Shown here one piece after another: positions 10,401 to 25,400 of a DNA stretch of 64,000 nt. The notes below the pieces were generated by a model. The model saw nothing but the letters and a program-made list of their open reading frames with translations, was not told where the DNA came from and did not search any database. Origin of the DNA: Actinostola sp. cb2023 (taxonomy: Eukaryota; Cnidaria; Anthozoa; Actiniaria; Actinostolidae). The stretch covers positions 124,001 to 188,000 of the forward strand of contig JAUJYZ010001058.1 in assembly GCA_033675265.1 (NCBI GenBank), written 5' to 3'. The translations under genes and the position numbers were made by a program. How positions within the stretch are numbered: position 1 is the first letter of the stretch; every line of letters begins with the position of its first letter.

Positions 10401-13400
10401 GCTCAACGTGGCCGAGTCGAAGGCATATAAAGGCGCACTATGCAGCCACCATATGACCCATGTCTGACCACGGAGCACAGCTCAGATCGAAATATAATCC
10501 ATCATGTGTTAGCTACTTTTACAATCAATGTACTTACATTCTTTCTAACTTATCGTATCTTGCAAAGCTGGACGGACCAAGTTTTTGAACCTCTTTGTGA
10601 ACGATAACTCTAAAAAGAAATAGAAAAAAAGAGATTACTGACTAAATTTTGAAAATATGGAGCAACTGATTTAGAGTCTGTACAGCGTTTTTCCTTCCTA
10701 TCGGTCCAAGAGCATAGCCTTATTCCCAGTTAGTCTTTGAGTATAATTGGGCTCCCTGTGCATTGCCTGTGCATTCTTTATTTGATCGAAAAGCTGCGGC
10801 TCTAAACAGAAAGGAAGATCAACATTTATACGACTGGAAATGGCGTCAAAGATTGAAATGAACACATTAATATTTAAATACAAATGACTTTCTTACATAC
10901 AACTTACAATGACGTAATGGTGTGAGGCAGATACTGCGGGATTACGGTCGTATTACCAACGCACGTCACCATGTTTTGAATTCTCATCAAAGGTCCTTTT
11001 CCTATCTGCTTTTCCCATTTACGACACTCACTGATCCAGCTGCAGGCTGCAGAATAGAAAATCGCTCCTTCGTTACTGAAGACACTCTTTACATAGCAAT
11101 TCTCCGGCTCTCCCTTCGCCTGAGCATGTTTATTCTCATGTAATGGGCTGCACCTTGCTAAGACAGACCGGCCTCACGTAGTAAGACGCACACCTCACTA
11201 ACACGGACACCTCACGTACTAACACGTACACCTCACTAACACGTACACCTAACTAACACGGACACCTCACTAACACGGACATCTCACGTACTAACACGGA
11301 CATCTCACGTACTAACACGTACACCTCACTAACACGGACACCTCACTAACACGGACATCTCACGTACTAACACGGACATCTCACGTACTAACACGTACAC
11401 CTCACTAACACGGACACCTCACTAACACGGACATCTCACGTACTAACACGGACACCTCACGTACTAACACGGACACCTCACTAACACGGACACCTCACGT
11501 ACTAACACGCACACCTCACTAACACGGACACCTCACGTACTAACACGGACACCTCACTAACACGGACATCTCACGTACTAACACGGACATCTCACGTACT
11601 AACACGTACACCTCACTAACACGGACATCTCACGTACTAACACGTACACCTCACTAACACGGACATCTCACGTACTAACACGGACATCTCACGTACTAAC
11701 ACGGACATCTCACGTACTAACACGGACATCTCACGTACTAACACGGACACCTCACGTACTAACACGGACACCTCACTAACACGTACACCTCACTAACACG
11801 GACACCTCACTAACACGGACACCTCACTAACACGGACATCTCACGTACTAACACGGACATCTCACGTACTAACACGTACACCTCACTAACACGGACACCT
11901 CACTAACACGGACATCTCACGTACTAACACGGACATCTCACGTACTAACACGTACACCTCACTAACACGGACACCTCACGTACTAACACGCACACCTCAC
12001 TAACACGGACACCTCACGTACTAACACGGACACCTCACTAACACGGACATCTCACGTACTAACACGGACATCTCACGTACTAACACGTACACCTCACTAA
12101 CACGGACATCTCACGTACTAACACGTACACCTCACTAACACGGACATCTCACGTACTAACACGGACACCTCACGTACTAACACGGACATCTCACGTACTA
12201 ACACGGACATCTCACGTACTAACACGGACACCTCACGTACTAACACGGACACCTCACTAACACGTACACGTACTAACACGGACATCTCACGTACTAACAC
12301 GGACATCTCACTAACACGGACACCTCACGTACTAACACGGACATCTCACGTACTAACACGGACACCTCACTAACACGGACACCTCACTAACACGGACATC
12401 TCACGTACTAACACGGACATCTCACTAACACGGACATCTCACGTACTAACACGGACACCTCACGTACACGGACACACGGACTAACCTCACGTACTAACAC
12501 GGACACCTCACGTACTAACACGGACACCTCACGTACTAACACGGACACCTCACGTACTAACACGTACACCTCACTAACACGGACACCTCACTAACACGGA
12601 CACCTCACGTACTAACACGTACACCTCACTAACACGTACACCTACTAACACGGACACCTCACGTACTAACACGGACATCTCACTAACACGGACACCTCAC
12701 GTACTAACACGGACATCTCACGTACTAACACGGACATCTCACGTACTAACACGTACACCTCACGTACTAACACGGACATCTCACTAACACGGACATCTCA
12801 CGTACTAACACGGACATCTCACGTACTAACACGTACACCTCACGTACTAACACGGACACTCTCGTACTAACACGTACACCTCACGTACTAACACACGTAC
12901 TAACACGGACACCTCACTAACACGGACATCTCACGTACTAACACGGACACCTCACTAACACGTACACCTCACTAACCTCACCACGTACTAACACGGACAC
13001 CTCACTAACACGGACATCTCACGTACTAACACGGACACTTCGCAAACACGGACAATCGACACCTCACGTACTAACACGGACACCTCACGTACTAACGTCA
13101 CTTGGACTAGATGATTCGTACTAACAGGGGACATTTCACTTGTGCTGTCACGTAATAACACGGACACCTCACGTACTAATACGGACATCTGGTAATTACT
13201 GCAGGGAATAATGCACGGGAATACTAACACGGAACTCACTAACACGGACATCTCACGACTAACACGTACACCTCAAGTACTAAACCATTCATTTTAATCC
13301 CGGGATTATAAGACTAACCTCGTACTAAACAAATCAGTATCTAACACGACCCCACGTACTAAACGGAACTGTAGAATTCACGTCATTCACTGATCAACAT

Positions 13401-16400
13401 ACACCTCACTTACCATGCAGTTCTATCGACACCAGAATAAGGAACCTCACGTACTAACACGGACATAATACAATACATCACTAAAAACCTTTGTAGTCAT
13501 GCTCCCCCCTGACACGGACATTACTTACATCACGGACATCTCCACAATCATCTAACACGGACCATCACACAACCCGTTAACACGGGGGGATACACCTGCC
13601 ACGTTTTGACATTTGTTCCAAGTTGAAATATTACTAACGGCGAGGCATCATCTGAATGAGTGACCAAAATATTAGAAATGTCTTTACGTTTTTTTGTTTT
13701 TTTTAATGACTTTATTCAGCTTACAGTACAACATTTTACATACATATTAGAAATGTCTTTAGCTTATACGTACACCTCATGCTTAAACATTGCATTGCAT
13801 TGTATTAAAACGTGACGAACAAAAAACTAACACGGACACCTTTAACACGGACATCTCACGTACTAACATTTATCATTAACACGGACAGGGAGCGCTAATA
13901 GGCACTTGTGCATCGACAATTTAACAGGAAACATAGTTACCGTTTGGACTAGATGATTCTACCAGCATTTTGCTTTGCGCATAATAATAGTGATTTTTAT
14001 GGTGAACTGGTAATTATTAAACATTACTTGGCAGCTAAAACTGAATTACATTAATTTACAATTGAATAAGAATAATACCTCACGCCGCGAATAAAAAAGT
14101 GTAGAATTCACGTCATTCAAAAAAAAACGAAAATATCGCACCAGCATTCTGGTATTTATAATAGTAATACAATAATTATAAAACCTTTGAGTCATGCTCC
14201 CCCCTGGTCTTACTTTCACATTTTCTTATCTCCACAATCGTCTTTGCCACATCGTACAAACACAAATGATCATTTCTTACGTGTAGCATTTGCCAGTAGA
14301 CAGTGGTCTTTGTAAGCGCACTTTCGTCCAAGTTTCCAAAAACCAGTGCACGCCCCTTGTAGTTGACTTTGACAGCTTGTACAACATTGTACACTTGAAA
14401 TGTCTTTAGGTTTTTTTCCATTGGAGCTGAGGATTTTTATATTAAAATTAACTTTCTTTGTAATCCACTATCCAGGTCGCGTGTGATCCTTTAATACTAG
14501 GAATCGAGGATCACAAGACTCGGGATAGAGGATCACAAGACTCGGGATAGAGGATGACTTTACAGACAGTCAACATCACATATTAGAAATGTCTTTAGTT
14601 TTTGTTTTTTTTAATGACTTTATTCAGCTTACGTACAACATTTTACATCCATATTAGAAATGTCTTTAGGATCGAGGACGAGATCATGCTTAAACATTGC
14701 ATTACATGGGATCAGGAATCACAAGACTCGGGATTGAGGATTACAGACTCACGATCACGTGTGGATCAGGAATCATAAGACTCGGGATCGAGGATCGAGG
14801 ATCACAGACAATTCTCGACCACGTGGGATCAGGAATCACAAGACTCGGGATCGAGGATCACAGACTCACGATCACGTGGGATCAGGAATCATAAGACTCT
14901 CGGGATCGAGGATCGAGGATCACAGAACTCACGACCACGTGGGATCAGGAATAACAAGTACTCGGGATCGAGGATCACAGACTCACGATCACGTGGGATC
15001 ACGAATCACAAGACTCGGGATCGAGGAGCGAATACAAATAGAGAAAGGATCACAGACTCACGATCACGTGGGATCAGGAATAGTCAGGACGTCATCGAGA
15101 TCGAGGATCGAGGATCACAGACTCACGATCACGTGGGATCAGGAATCACAAGACTCGAGATCGAGGATCGAGGATCACAGACTCACGACATCACGTGGGA
15201 TCAGGAAATCACAAGACTCGGGATCGAGGATCGAGTTGATGAACAGATGTATAATTGTACATTGAATCGCAGGCTCACGAGAAATCAACGGATCAGAGAA
15301 AAAAACACTTATAAACATAGGTATGATATACAGACGCGCGATCATGATTCGTTGGTTAGCGTTTGTCCTCGAGGATCACAAGCCCGGGACGAGGACACAG
15401 ACTACAATCACGTACGGAATCACAACGACTCGAGATCGAGGATCGAGGATCACAGACTCACGATCACATGGGATCAGGAATCACAAGACTCGGGATCGAG
15501 GATCGAGGATCACAGACTCACGATCAGGTGGGATCAAAAATCAACGATGGTCAACGCTTTAGATGTGCGTCCATCGAGTTATTCCTTAAATGTAAGATTG
15601 ATTACTGACAGGAATCACTCACGACAGCCTTCCTCGTCTGAACCGGTCTGCACACTCAGCCGGACAAACAACATTACACTTAGGTTGATATAACGATGCA
15701 TTGTTTTCCACCTTAATGGTTGTTGGTACACTACACAACGTTCCGCGACCACACAGCCACTGAATAAACAAACATCGTTAAATCAGTTCTGACATCAGAC
15801 TGACAATTGTTTTTTACCATGTTGTCTTGTACACCAAATAGTTTTACCATGTTCTTGTACACATAAAATAATAGTTTTACCATGTTTCTTGTACACATAA
15901 TAGTTTTACCATGTTCTTGTACACAAATAGTTTTACCATGTTCTTGTACACATAATAGTTTTACCATGTAATTCTTGTACACATAATAGTTTTACCATGT
16001 TCTTGTACACATAATAGTTTTACCATGTTCTTGTACACATAATAGTTTTACCATGTTCTTGTACACATAATAGTTTTACCATGTTTTTTTTGTACACATA
16101 ATAGTTTTACCATGTTCTTGTACACACACATAACAGTTTTACCATGTTCTTGTACACATAACAGTTTTACCATGTTCTTGTACACATAATAGTTTTACCA
16201 TGTTCTTGTACACATCGATAATTGTTTCCACCCATGTTCTTACACATAATAGTTTTACCATGTTCTTGTACACATAATAGTTTTACCATGTTCTTGTACA
16301 CATAATAGTTTTACCATGTTCTTGTACACATAATAGTTTTACCATGTTCTTGTACACATAATAGTTTTACCATGTTCTTGTACACATAATAGTTTTACCA

Positions 16401-19400
16401 TGTTCTTGTACACATAATAGTTTTACCATGTTCTTGTACACATAATAGTTTTACCATGTTCTTGTACACATAATAGTTTTACCATGTTCTTGTACACATA
16501 ATAGTTTTACCATGTTCTTGTACACATAATAGTTTTACCATGTTCTTGTACACATAATAGTTTTACCATGTTCTTGTACACATAATAGTTTTACCATGTT
16601 CTTGTACACATAATAGTTTTACCATGTTCTTGTACACATAATAGTTTTACCATGTTCTTGTACACATAATAGTTTTACCATGTTCTTGTACACATAATAG
16701 TTTTACCATGTTCTTGTACACATTATAGTTTTACCATGTTCTTGTACACATAATAGTTTTACCATGTTCTTGTACATATAATAGTTTTACCATGTTCTTG
16801 TACACATAATAGTTTACCATGTTCTTGTACACATAATAGTTTAACCATGTTCTTGTACACATAATAGTTTTACCATGTTCTTGTACACATAATAGTTTAA
16901 CCATGTTCTTGTACACATAATAGTTTTACCATGTTCTTGTACACATTATAGTTTTACCATGTTCTTGTACACATAATAGTTTTACCATGTTCTTGTACAC
17001 ATAATAGTTTTACCATGTTCTTGTACACATAACAGTTTTACCATGTTCTTGTACACATAATAGTTTTACCATGTTCTTGTACACATAATAGTTTTACCAT
17101 GTTCTTGTACACATAATAGTTTTACCATGTTCTTGTACACATAATAGTTTTACCATGTTCTTGTACACATAACAGTTTTACCATGTTCTTGTACACATAA
17201 CAGTTTTACCATGTTCTTGTACACATAATAGTTTTACCATGTTCTTGTACACATAATAGTTTTTACCATGTTCTTGTACACATAACAGTTTTACCATGTT
17301 CTTGTACACATAATAGTTTTACCATGTTCTTGTACACATAAGCCACGTTTCTTGTCGCGGTCGTAGTTGGATGTTACAGCGCACCAAGGATCCTCATTAG
17401 AAATACACGAGTTGTAAGCCTCTCCCTTGTAGATGAATGGAAAGACACAACATGCACCACCACCATTACCCCCATAGGTACGAACTCCACACTCCCCTGT
17501 AAGGTGATCACGAGAGAATAGTTACTAGAAATAAATTCCACTGGTACTACTTTGTAGGGTAGCCATGGGAAAATATTATCACATTGGGGTGGCCTTAGTA
17601 CAGCCGAAACAGAAACTGTGCAACATACAGTCATTTGCAAAAATTCTGGCCGCTACGAAATATCAATATATCAATATATCGGGTGCATTATGGGTAATTA
17701 AATAATCGAAAATTCCCCTTAAAGCGGGTTAACGGCAGCAAAGTTGGTATAAATATTTAGTATAATGTTTATTTTAGTCTTACGTTTGTTGTTTGTAAAT
17801 TTTGCTTCATTTAATAAGTTAGGAATCTCAAAATAGTATTATTTAATTAATTACCCATAATGCACCCGATATATTGATATATTGATATTTCGTGGCGGCC
17901 AGAATTTTTGCAAATGACTGTAATACGAATAGTATTATTTAGTACAAATAGTGATCAGTCTCTATTGTTTAATGAGTACTCTTTAGTGAAAAATGTTGCA
18001 CGGTTTTAGCTAGTATTTGTACTCGAGTTATATTTATGTGATAATTGTAATTTTTCAGAAAGTTTTGAAGCCTAAAAACTAAATTCATGATTAAAAACTA
18101 AGTAAATTAAAAACTATTTTATTTATTTATTAGAGTGATTCCAATAAACCTGGGCACTACTAAATAGCTGTTAGTGTTTATTAGATGCAAAGAAACAAAA
18201 GAAAACAAAAGAGTGAGTGTGTAATGGTGTAGTTAGTAATGCCCAGGTTTATTGGAATCACTCTATTTACTTGACCTATTTTGCCGCAGAGAAATGTACA
18301 AGAATGGGCTTGTGTCACCTGTCACGTGACTTTTTACATTTTCACCGAAGACAAACGAAAATATCATAACTTGAAAGAGCATACGGGAATCATGCAAATA
18401 AGACAAAATTTAAAAGGCTTTCAAAGTTTCCCGCTTTGACATGGATTTGTATGGGTTTTTCCGCTTGGAGCTGAGGGCAAGCTGTTGCCTTCCAACATAC
18501 ATTTTCATACAAAAAGGCAAAGTTTGAATGCCTGTAACTATTGCCCTATTTACTTAATTCCCTTCAAACTTTCCACTTTTACTAACATTAGCATGCTCGT
18601 TTTTCTTCGATGAAAATTTAAAAAGTCACGTGACAGGTGACACAAGCTCATTAGCCTGTAAACGAGGCTTTGCATGCTGGTATGTACAGCTAGCAGCAAG
18701 TCAAACGCGTGCAAGAACCGCTGCAATTCAAGACCACAACTGAACAAGGCCGTCGCCGATTTGAATAGGTTTTTGGAGACAGTGTGAAGAGTATGGTGAA
18801 CGGATTCTTTATGGCTCCAACGAAGGTAAAACAGTAATTGCTAATACTATCTACATGATAAACACTTCTTCCTGAGTTCGCTACACGTGAAGATAAAAAT
18901 GCTGTGAAACATTGTCTGTTGTATTTTGCAAAGCAGAACCTTTATCAGAATGTTAGTTTGTGGTTTATAATAGTGATAAACCTGGGCACTACTAATGTAG
19001 CTGTCAGTGTTTATTATCTACGAAGCCAATAATCTAGTATTCCTGGATATAAAGCCAGTGACTGACTCCAGGGCGAGCGTCAGTAGTTGTGTTGTACAAG
19101 TGTTGTACGAATTGTAGAGTACATTTACCATACTGTATGTCCGTGAAACAGTACTAACTAATTAGTACTAAATAGCACTGATGAAACAATAGAAAACAAT
19201 GGAGATAACACTATTTAGTACTATTTAGTAATAGTACTATTTCACGGACATCACTGATGGTTTGCACTCTACTAACAAGATAATAAAAGGATGCTGCCCA
19301 GGTGGCAAGTCTACTGCCCAGGGTACTATACCTTTTTAATCGCATATTTTGTACACATTCATGTAGTGATACAAAGATTAATTGGCAACGTTATTGTCTT

Positions 19401-22400
19401 TACCATGCAGTACTGTACGGGACCGCAAATGAACCCAGGCCCGCAAATGATCCCAAGACTGGATCGCAAATGAACCCAGGCCTTCGTTCGTTTTCAGTAG
19501 CCTTCGTTCGTTTTGGCCTTCGTTCGTTTTCAGTAGCCTTCGTTCGTTTTGGCCTTCGTTCGTTTTCAGTAGCCTTCGTTCGTTTTCAGTGGCCTTCGTT
19601 CGTTTTCAGTGGCCTTCGTTCGTTTTCAGTAGCCTTCGTTCGTTTTGGCCTTCGTTCGTTTTCAGTAGCCTTCGTTCGTTTTCAGTGGCCTTCGTTCGTT
19701 TTCAGTGGCCTTCGTTCGTTTTCAGTAGCCTTCGTTCGTTTTGGCCTTCGTTCGTTTTCAGTGGCCTTCGTTCGTTTTCAGTAGCCTTCGTTCGTTTTGG
19801 CCTTCGTTCGTTTTCAGTGGCCTTCGTTCGTTTTCAGTAGCCTTCGTTCGCGAGTTTTGGCCTTCGTTCGTTTTCAGTGGCCTTCGTTCGTTTTCAGTAG
19901 CCTTCGTTCGTTTTGGCCTTCGTTCGTTTTCAGTGACCTTCGTTCGTTTTCAGTGGCCTTCGTTCGTTTTGGCCTTCGTTCGTTTTCAGTAGCCTTCGTT
20001 CGTTTTGGCCTTCGTTCATTTTGGCCTTCGTTCGTTTTGACCTTCGTTCGTTTTGACCTTCGTTCGTTTTGGCCTTCGTTCGTTTTGGCCTTCGTTCGTT
20101 TTGACCTCTGTTCGTTTTGGCCTTCGTTCGTATGGACGGGAAATTCGTTTCCATGCAAAACAAGTTCGTCCTCAAGCGTATATTGTTAATGGAGCCTGAA
20201 ATGTGGTTTAGTTCTATCAAAGTTCTAAGCATTACCAGTATCATAATATGCTCTGAAACCTTTTCCTTTTCCTTCCTCTGATGTCATAGATCGAAAGACC
20301 AACGTCATGGTATTACCACTTGATGTGATAGGGGGAGGCATGGCTGTACCACAAAGCTTACTCATGAGGGGATAGGTGGTATTCTCTCCATCGTAGATGC
20401 TCAGGTAAGCGCTGATACATGATTGATCTTCACTAAGGTTGAAGTGAGTGAAGTTGAGAGTAATGCGATGAGATACGCGTATAGTCCATGTACATTCAGA
20501 GTTATTTTGTAAACTCCTGGGGAAGTTCGACGACGAAATGACGCCGGCTGACGCAGTACGAATTCCACCACAGCTATTTTCTGCAAATAACAAAAAACAA
20601 TCAGTGCATTTTCAGTGGGAGTTTTAGCGACGTTTTTTTAGCAATCAATCAATGCATTTTCAGTGTTTTTTTTTAGCGCCTTTTTTTAGCGGCATCTCGG
20701 TGGAGCCGAGCAAGCGCAATAACTGTCAGGCTCATCAGATCTAAGACTCGCTGAGATGAGCACAATCATCTGTTGTAAGTTCCCGTCCATGCGGTTTTAT
20801 TTGAAAACTATTTTTTCTGTCTCCATTTTGACTTCCGTCCATGTGTAAACGATTCGAAAACAACGGAGTTTTTCGAAAACGCTATTCGCCCAGACGGTGG
20901 ACGGGTAACAACGACTGGAGAACGGTCGTGTGTCCGTCCAGTCTATTAAGTGAAGACACCTATTAGGATCAACAGAAAACACATTTTAATGGGTTTTTTT
21001 TAATTTTTAGAAAAATTGCTAAAATCATTTTTTTGTAGTTTTATGTCCAACTTTACACTCTCTGCTTGCAAGGCGTACTTGACCATCATCCAACCCGCTT
21101 TAGGGGCCTTAAAGGGATTATTTCCGCTTTAGGGTGCGTTCCATTTACCTTATTCCGGAATAGGAATATGTTCTGGATTATCCCTGAATAGCTATTCAAC
21201 ACGCACTACAATACAAATAGCGACTCAATCGAACGCTTATTCCTGTTTATTCCATTTATTCGCACTCCAGAACAATGTCAATCGAACCGCGTTGCCCAAC
21301 GGCATGATTCTTATATTAGAATGATTTCAATGACAATGCGAAAACGCACTCACTTCAAAGCTTTGGAAATTCGTTGGAAACTCAACGCGCGCGCTCTTCA
21401 AAGCTTTGAATGTAAAGAATTTTCAATGATTTTCTGGATATTTCTCTTGCTTAGCTTCATATTCTTTGTAGTATTTATTTAACTTTATATCTTTCACGCA
21501 CTACAAAGATCAAATAGCGATGACTAGTTTCGTTCCTGTACTACCTCTTCAAATCGCTGATACAATGCGTATTTAATATGTATTTATGCGCGTGACTATA
21601 TAAATTTTCAATGAATTTCAAAGGTTTGAAGAGCGCTTTTTGCCAGTGTGATTTGCATTTTTCTTTCCCAAGCCTCATCGTGACCCTAGACCTTGGGACT
21701 AAATAGCAGTTATAGTTACCCTGCTAGAGCATACACCTTATGCATAAATCGATTTCTGTAATCTGCGTAATTTGTATAAACTGAAAGAATAACGAGTCAA
21801 TTAAGTAAATAAAGATAAAATAATAGATTGAAAGATCATCCACAGTTTAGTAATTATCCCAAAAGTGCATGAATAAAAATGAAACCATCATAAAGTAGTA
21901 AGCGTTTGAAAGGTGCAAAATACAACTTTACAATTTTATTAAGTTTAGTGAAGGCCACAAGTTTATAAGTGTATTTCACTTTTATGTGTTTACCCTCTTG
22001 AAATAAAGTCTTCATCATCATCATCATCAACATGGAAACGAGGCATTTAGGGCCAAAGTTCGATTTCTGTCACAAATCTTTTAGCGTATCGAGTGATATA
22101 CTAATCGCGGACACTTTTAAAATATTAAATCGATTGTCAAGATTTCGTAGTACAGCAGTAACATTTAGAATGTTGTATTTCTAGTTTCTACCATTTATGC
22201 ATAACGTGTATAACTGACCCCCACCACTTTACGGTTCTGTTTAGTACCCATGAACAATTGTACCAAGGCGAGCTTGGTATTGATCAAATACAGCAAATGT
22301 ATTAAAACATCAATGCCAACCTCGACATAAAGTCATTATTATTATTATTATTATTAGATTGCTCAATCTGAGAATGACAGAATACAAAAAAGACGAGAAG

Positions 22401-25400
22401 GAATCTAATAGAAAAGATTAAAGACGTTAGTTTTATCTGAGCAGCATCGAAGTAAAAGGCCATTGAACGACTTGACAAGTAGATAATCTACTCGCAAACT
22501 ATCTTAAGTTTAGTGTAAAGTGCTGTAAGCTTTTGAAATCTAACTACTTTAATTAACGAAAATCAGTCAAATATCGAAAGCTTTAAATTGACAAGAAAGC
22601 TCGGTAACAGGTGTTGGAGGGATACCTGTGGTGACCGCCATACGACAGCAGGGCAGCAGATTATGTCGACCATTTGTGGCTACGATCGCTGGGTTTTTGT
22701 TTTGTACTATTTTCTTTCTTTTAGGTTGAGCGCTATTTGTGTTTGCTTGTATTTAAGTTTTGACTACTAAATAGAGTGAAGGGAGATAGATAATAATGAT
22801 AACCATTCATCTAATTGGTTTTCTTTCATTAGTAGTTCGATCGCTGCTCGTTGATTTATTCAGGATGATGGTTGATTTGCTTCATAGAAACTGATATCAA
22901 GATTAAAACGTTTCGATAGTCGTGCACATGGTTATCAAGTAACTTTATTGCAGAACTTTACTTGATAGAGTACAAACACTAAAACCGTGCAACGCTTAAC
23001 ACTAAATAGTACTAAATAACACTAATTAAACAATAGAAAGCAATAGAAATGGCACTATTTAGTACTAAATAGTGCTATTTATGTTGCATGGTTTTAGTGT
23101 TTGTACTCTAATCGAAACGACGTTAATCTTTATATTTTTGATAAAATATATTTTATTGGTTCATTTATTTAATCATTTATGTATTCGTTCCTTTTATAAT
23201 CCTTTAATTATCGTTTTGTATTCATTCATTCACTCTTTAATTCTATCATTCCGTAATTTTAGTCATTCATTCATTCATTCATTCATTCATTCATTCATTC
23301 ATTTCATTCATTCATTCATTCATATTCTGTCATTCATTCACTCATTCATTAACATTCTGTCATTTATTCATTAAACAAATTTTATTTCATCTTGTTTATT
23401 TCAACTTTCTATATTTGCTTGTCTTTCTTAATAAAAGTTATTATTATTATTATTACCTGCTCTGAAGCATTTGTGTTTAGTTTTTGGGTTGACGCTCTGT
23501 ACTGGGCACCAGGGCGTGGTCCACTGTCTTCTCCACAGCTCATTGTTGCCATCAGCAGTACATTCCGTGTACGTTCGGTTCTTGAATACAAAGGGCAACG
23601 CGCAGCATCTACCCTCATCGGTGAAGAACGAGCAACTCTTCTCCGCGGAGAAGCCTACCAAACGTAATAAACACATCAATTAATTACTTGAAAAAAATGC
23701 ATTCCAAGATCGGGGGTGCGCCTTATACATGGGACATAATCAATTTTTTGATTGTTTTCGACCATTTCATCTGCCATGTTTGTTTGTTATTCTACATTAT
23801 TGTTACCATGACACTACCGAACAAACAAAGCAGTACTGACATCCTCATACCGTCCGTTTTCGATGTTAGTGAGTTTACGTTTTAAATTAAACAAATTAGT
23901 TAATTAATTAATTAGTTAACTAATTAATTGATTAAAATAAATAAATACATGAATGATTAAATTATTACTAGAAATACCGTACATTATAAACATATAACTC
24001 TACAGTGTGTCAGCTGTTCTTAGATTTTTCATTAATTTCATCGCAAGCTGTAAGATCTACACAAGATCCGCTGTATACCGCAGGATTTTCGTACATGGTT
24101 ATTCCTCCACATTATTGAATAATAGTATTAATAATAAAAACGATTTTGTATTAAATAAATTTGTTGATGGTTAGAATTATTTACACGATTCAACTTCACT
24201 TTTCTGTTTCCGTTACTCCCTTTCTTTCTCTTCCTTTTATTTCACTCAGTTTCTTTGCACTTGTATTTCTATTATTACTGTGTATTAGAAGCTGTTCTAT
24301 TTGTTAATTTATGCGTCTTCTCAAGAAGACACTTGCGTTGAAAAATCGTTTTTTGTCTCGGCGGTAAAACAGCAGTTTCTGTATCTTAATCGTGTACAGC
24401 AGTAGATCACCAAAATACGCTGACTTTGTAAGCTATAAGAAAGATAAAGTCTAAGGCAAAACTCAATCACCACTAATTACAATAATATTGAGCAATTTGC
24501 TTCAGACTGCATGTTTTGGGATTAAGTTTTTTAGGATTTCGTAATTTACTTCACTCAGTTCAATCGTTTAAAACTACCGAACCCCAAACATAGCATCCAC
24601 CTGCATAAACCCCTAAACAAAACGATCCTCAGAAAGCCATATAAACATAGTACTACCAACGTATCTCGTATAAGAAGGCTGTTGTTGCAAACTCCTGTCC
24701 AAACTACCAGGAAGTTTGTTTGTTGTCTGTCACTAAAAACGCTTGTATACAGTTCTTTTTAACTTCACTCATTTGAAAGCTCTTGTCCAAATACAATACA
24801 ATGAATTCAATACAATTACTTGGTGTACATATATACGGTTCTATTTAACTCGCTTGGTGTACTTATATACAGTTCTATTCAACTCACAATTACTTGGTGT
24901 ACATATATACGGTTCTATTTAACTCGCTTGGTGTACTTATATACAGTTCTATTCAACTCACAATTACTTGGTGTACATACACCTATTTCAAAAAAGGTTG
25001 TCGAGGACATCAGTCCATTGGCAATAGGTTATAGGTCTTTCCAAGACCGAACTGCATTATGGTAATATGATATCGTACCTATTTCAATGTCAACAGGCCA
25101 AGACAAATTTTGAATCGAATTTTATGAAATATTTCTGGCATACATGCCATTCAAGCTGTTACCATAATGCAGTTCGGTCTTGGAACGACCTATAACCCAT
25201 TGCCTATGGACTGATGTCCCCGACAACCTTTTTTGAAATAGGTGTATATACGGTTCTATTTAACTCGCTTGGTGTACTTATATACAGTTCTATTTACAAT
25301 TACTTGGTGTACTAGTTGTACTCGTGCAAAGGTGTGCATATTCGAATAATGATATTAGTGATATACACCAACTAATAATAATAATAATAATTTATTACTT

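Noticed and set aside
15731..15982. Cys-rich minus-strand stretch (LCGRGTLCSVPTTI and CNVVCPAECADRF) with a GTGAGT at its end
   Set aside because: It looked like another receptor module, but its possible borders are phase 0 and phase 2. These do not fit the phase 1 junctions on both sides, and the acceptor is ambiguous.
19302..20244. Frames on both strands rich in FVRFQWPS or KRTKAKTNEG
   Set aside because: Translation of the 16/20-bp minisatellite in a receptor intron.
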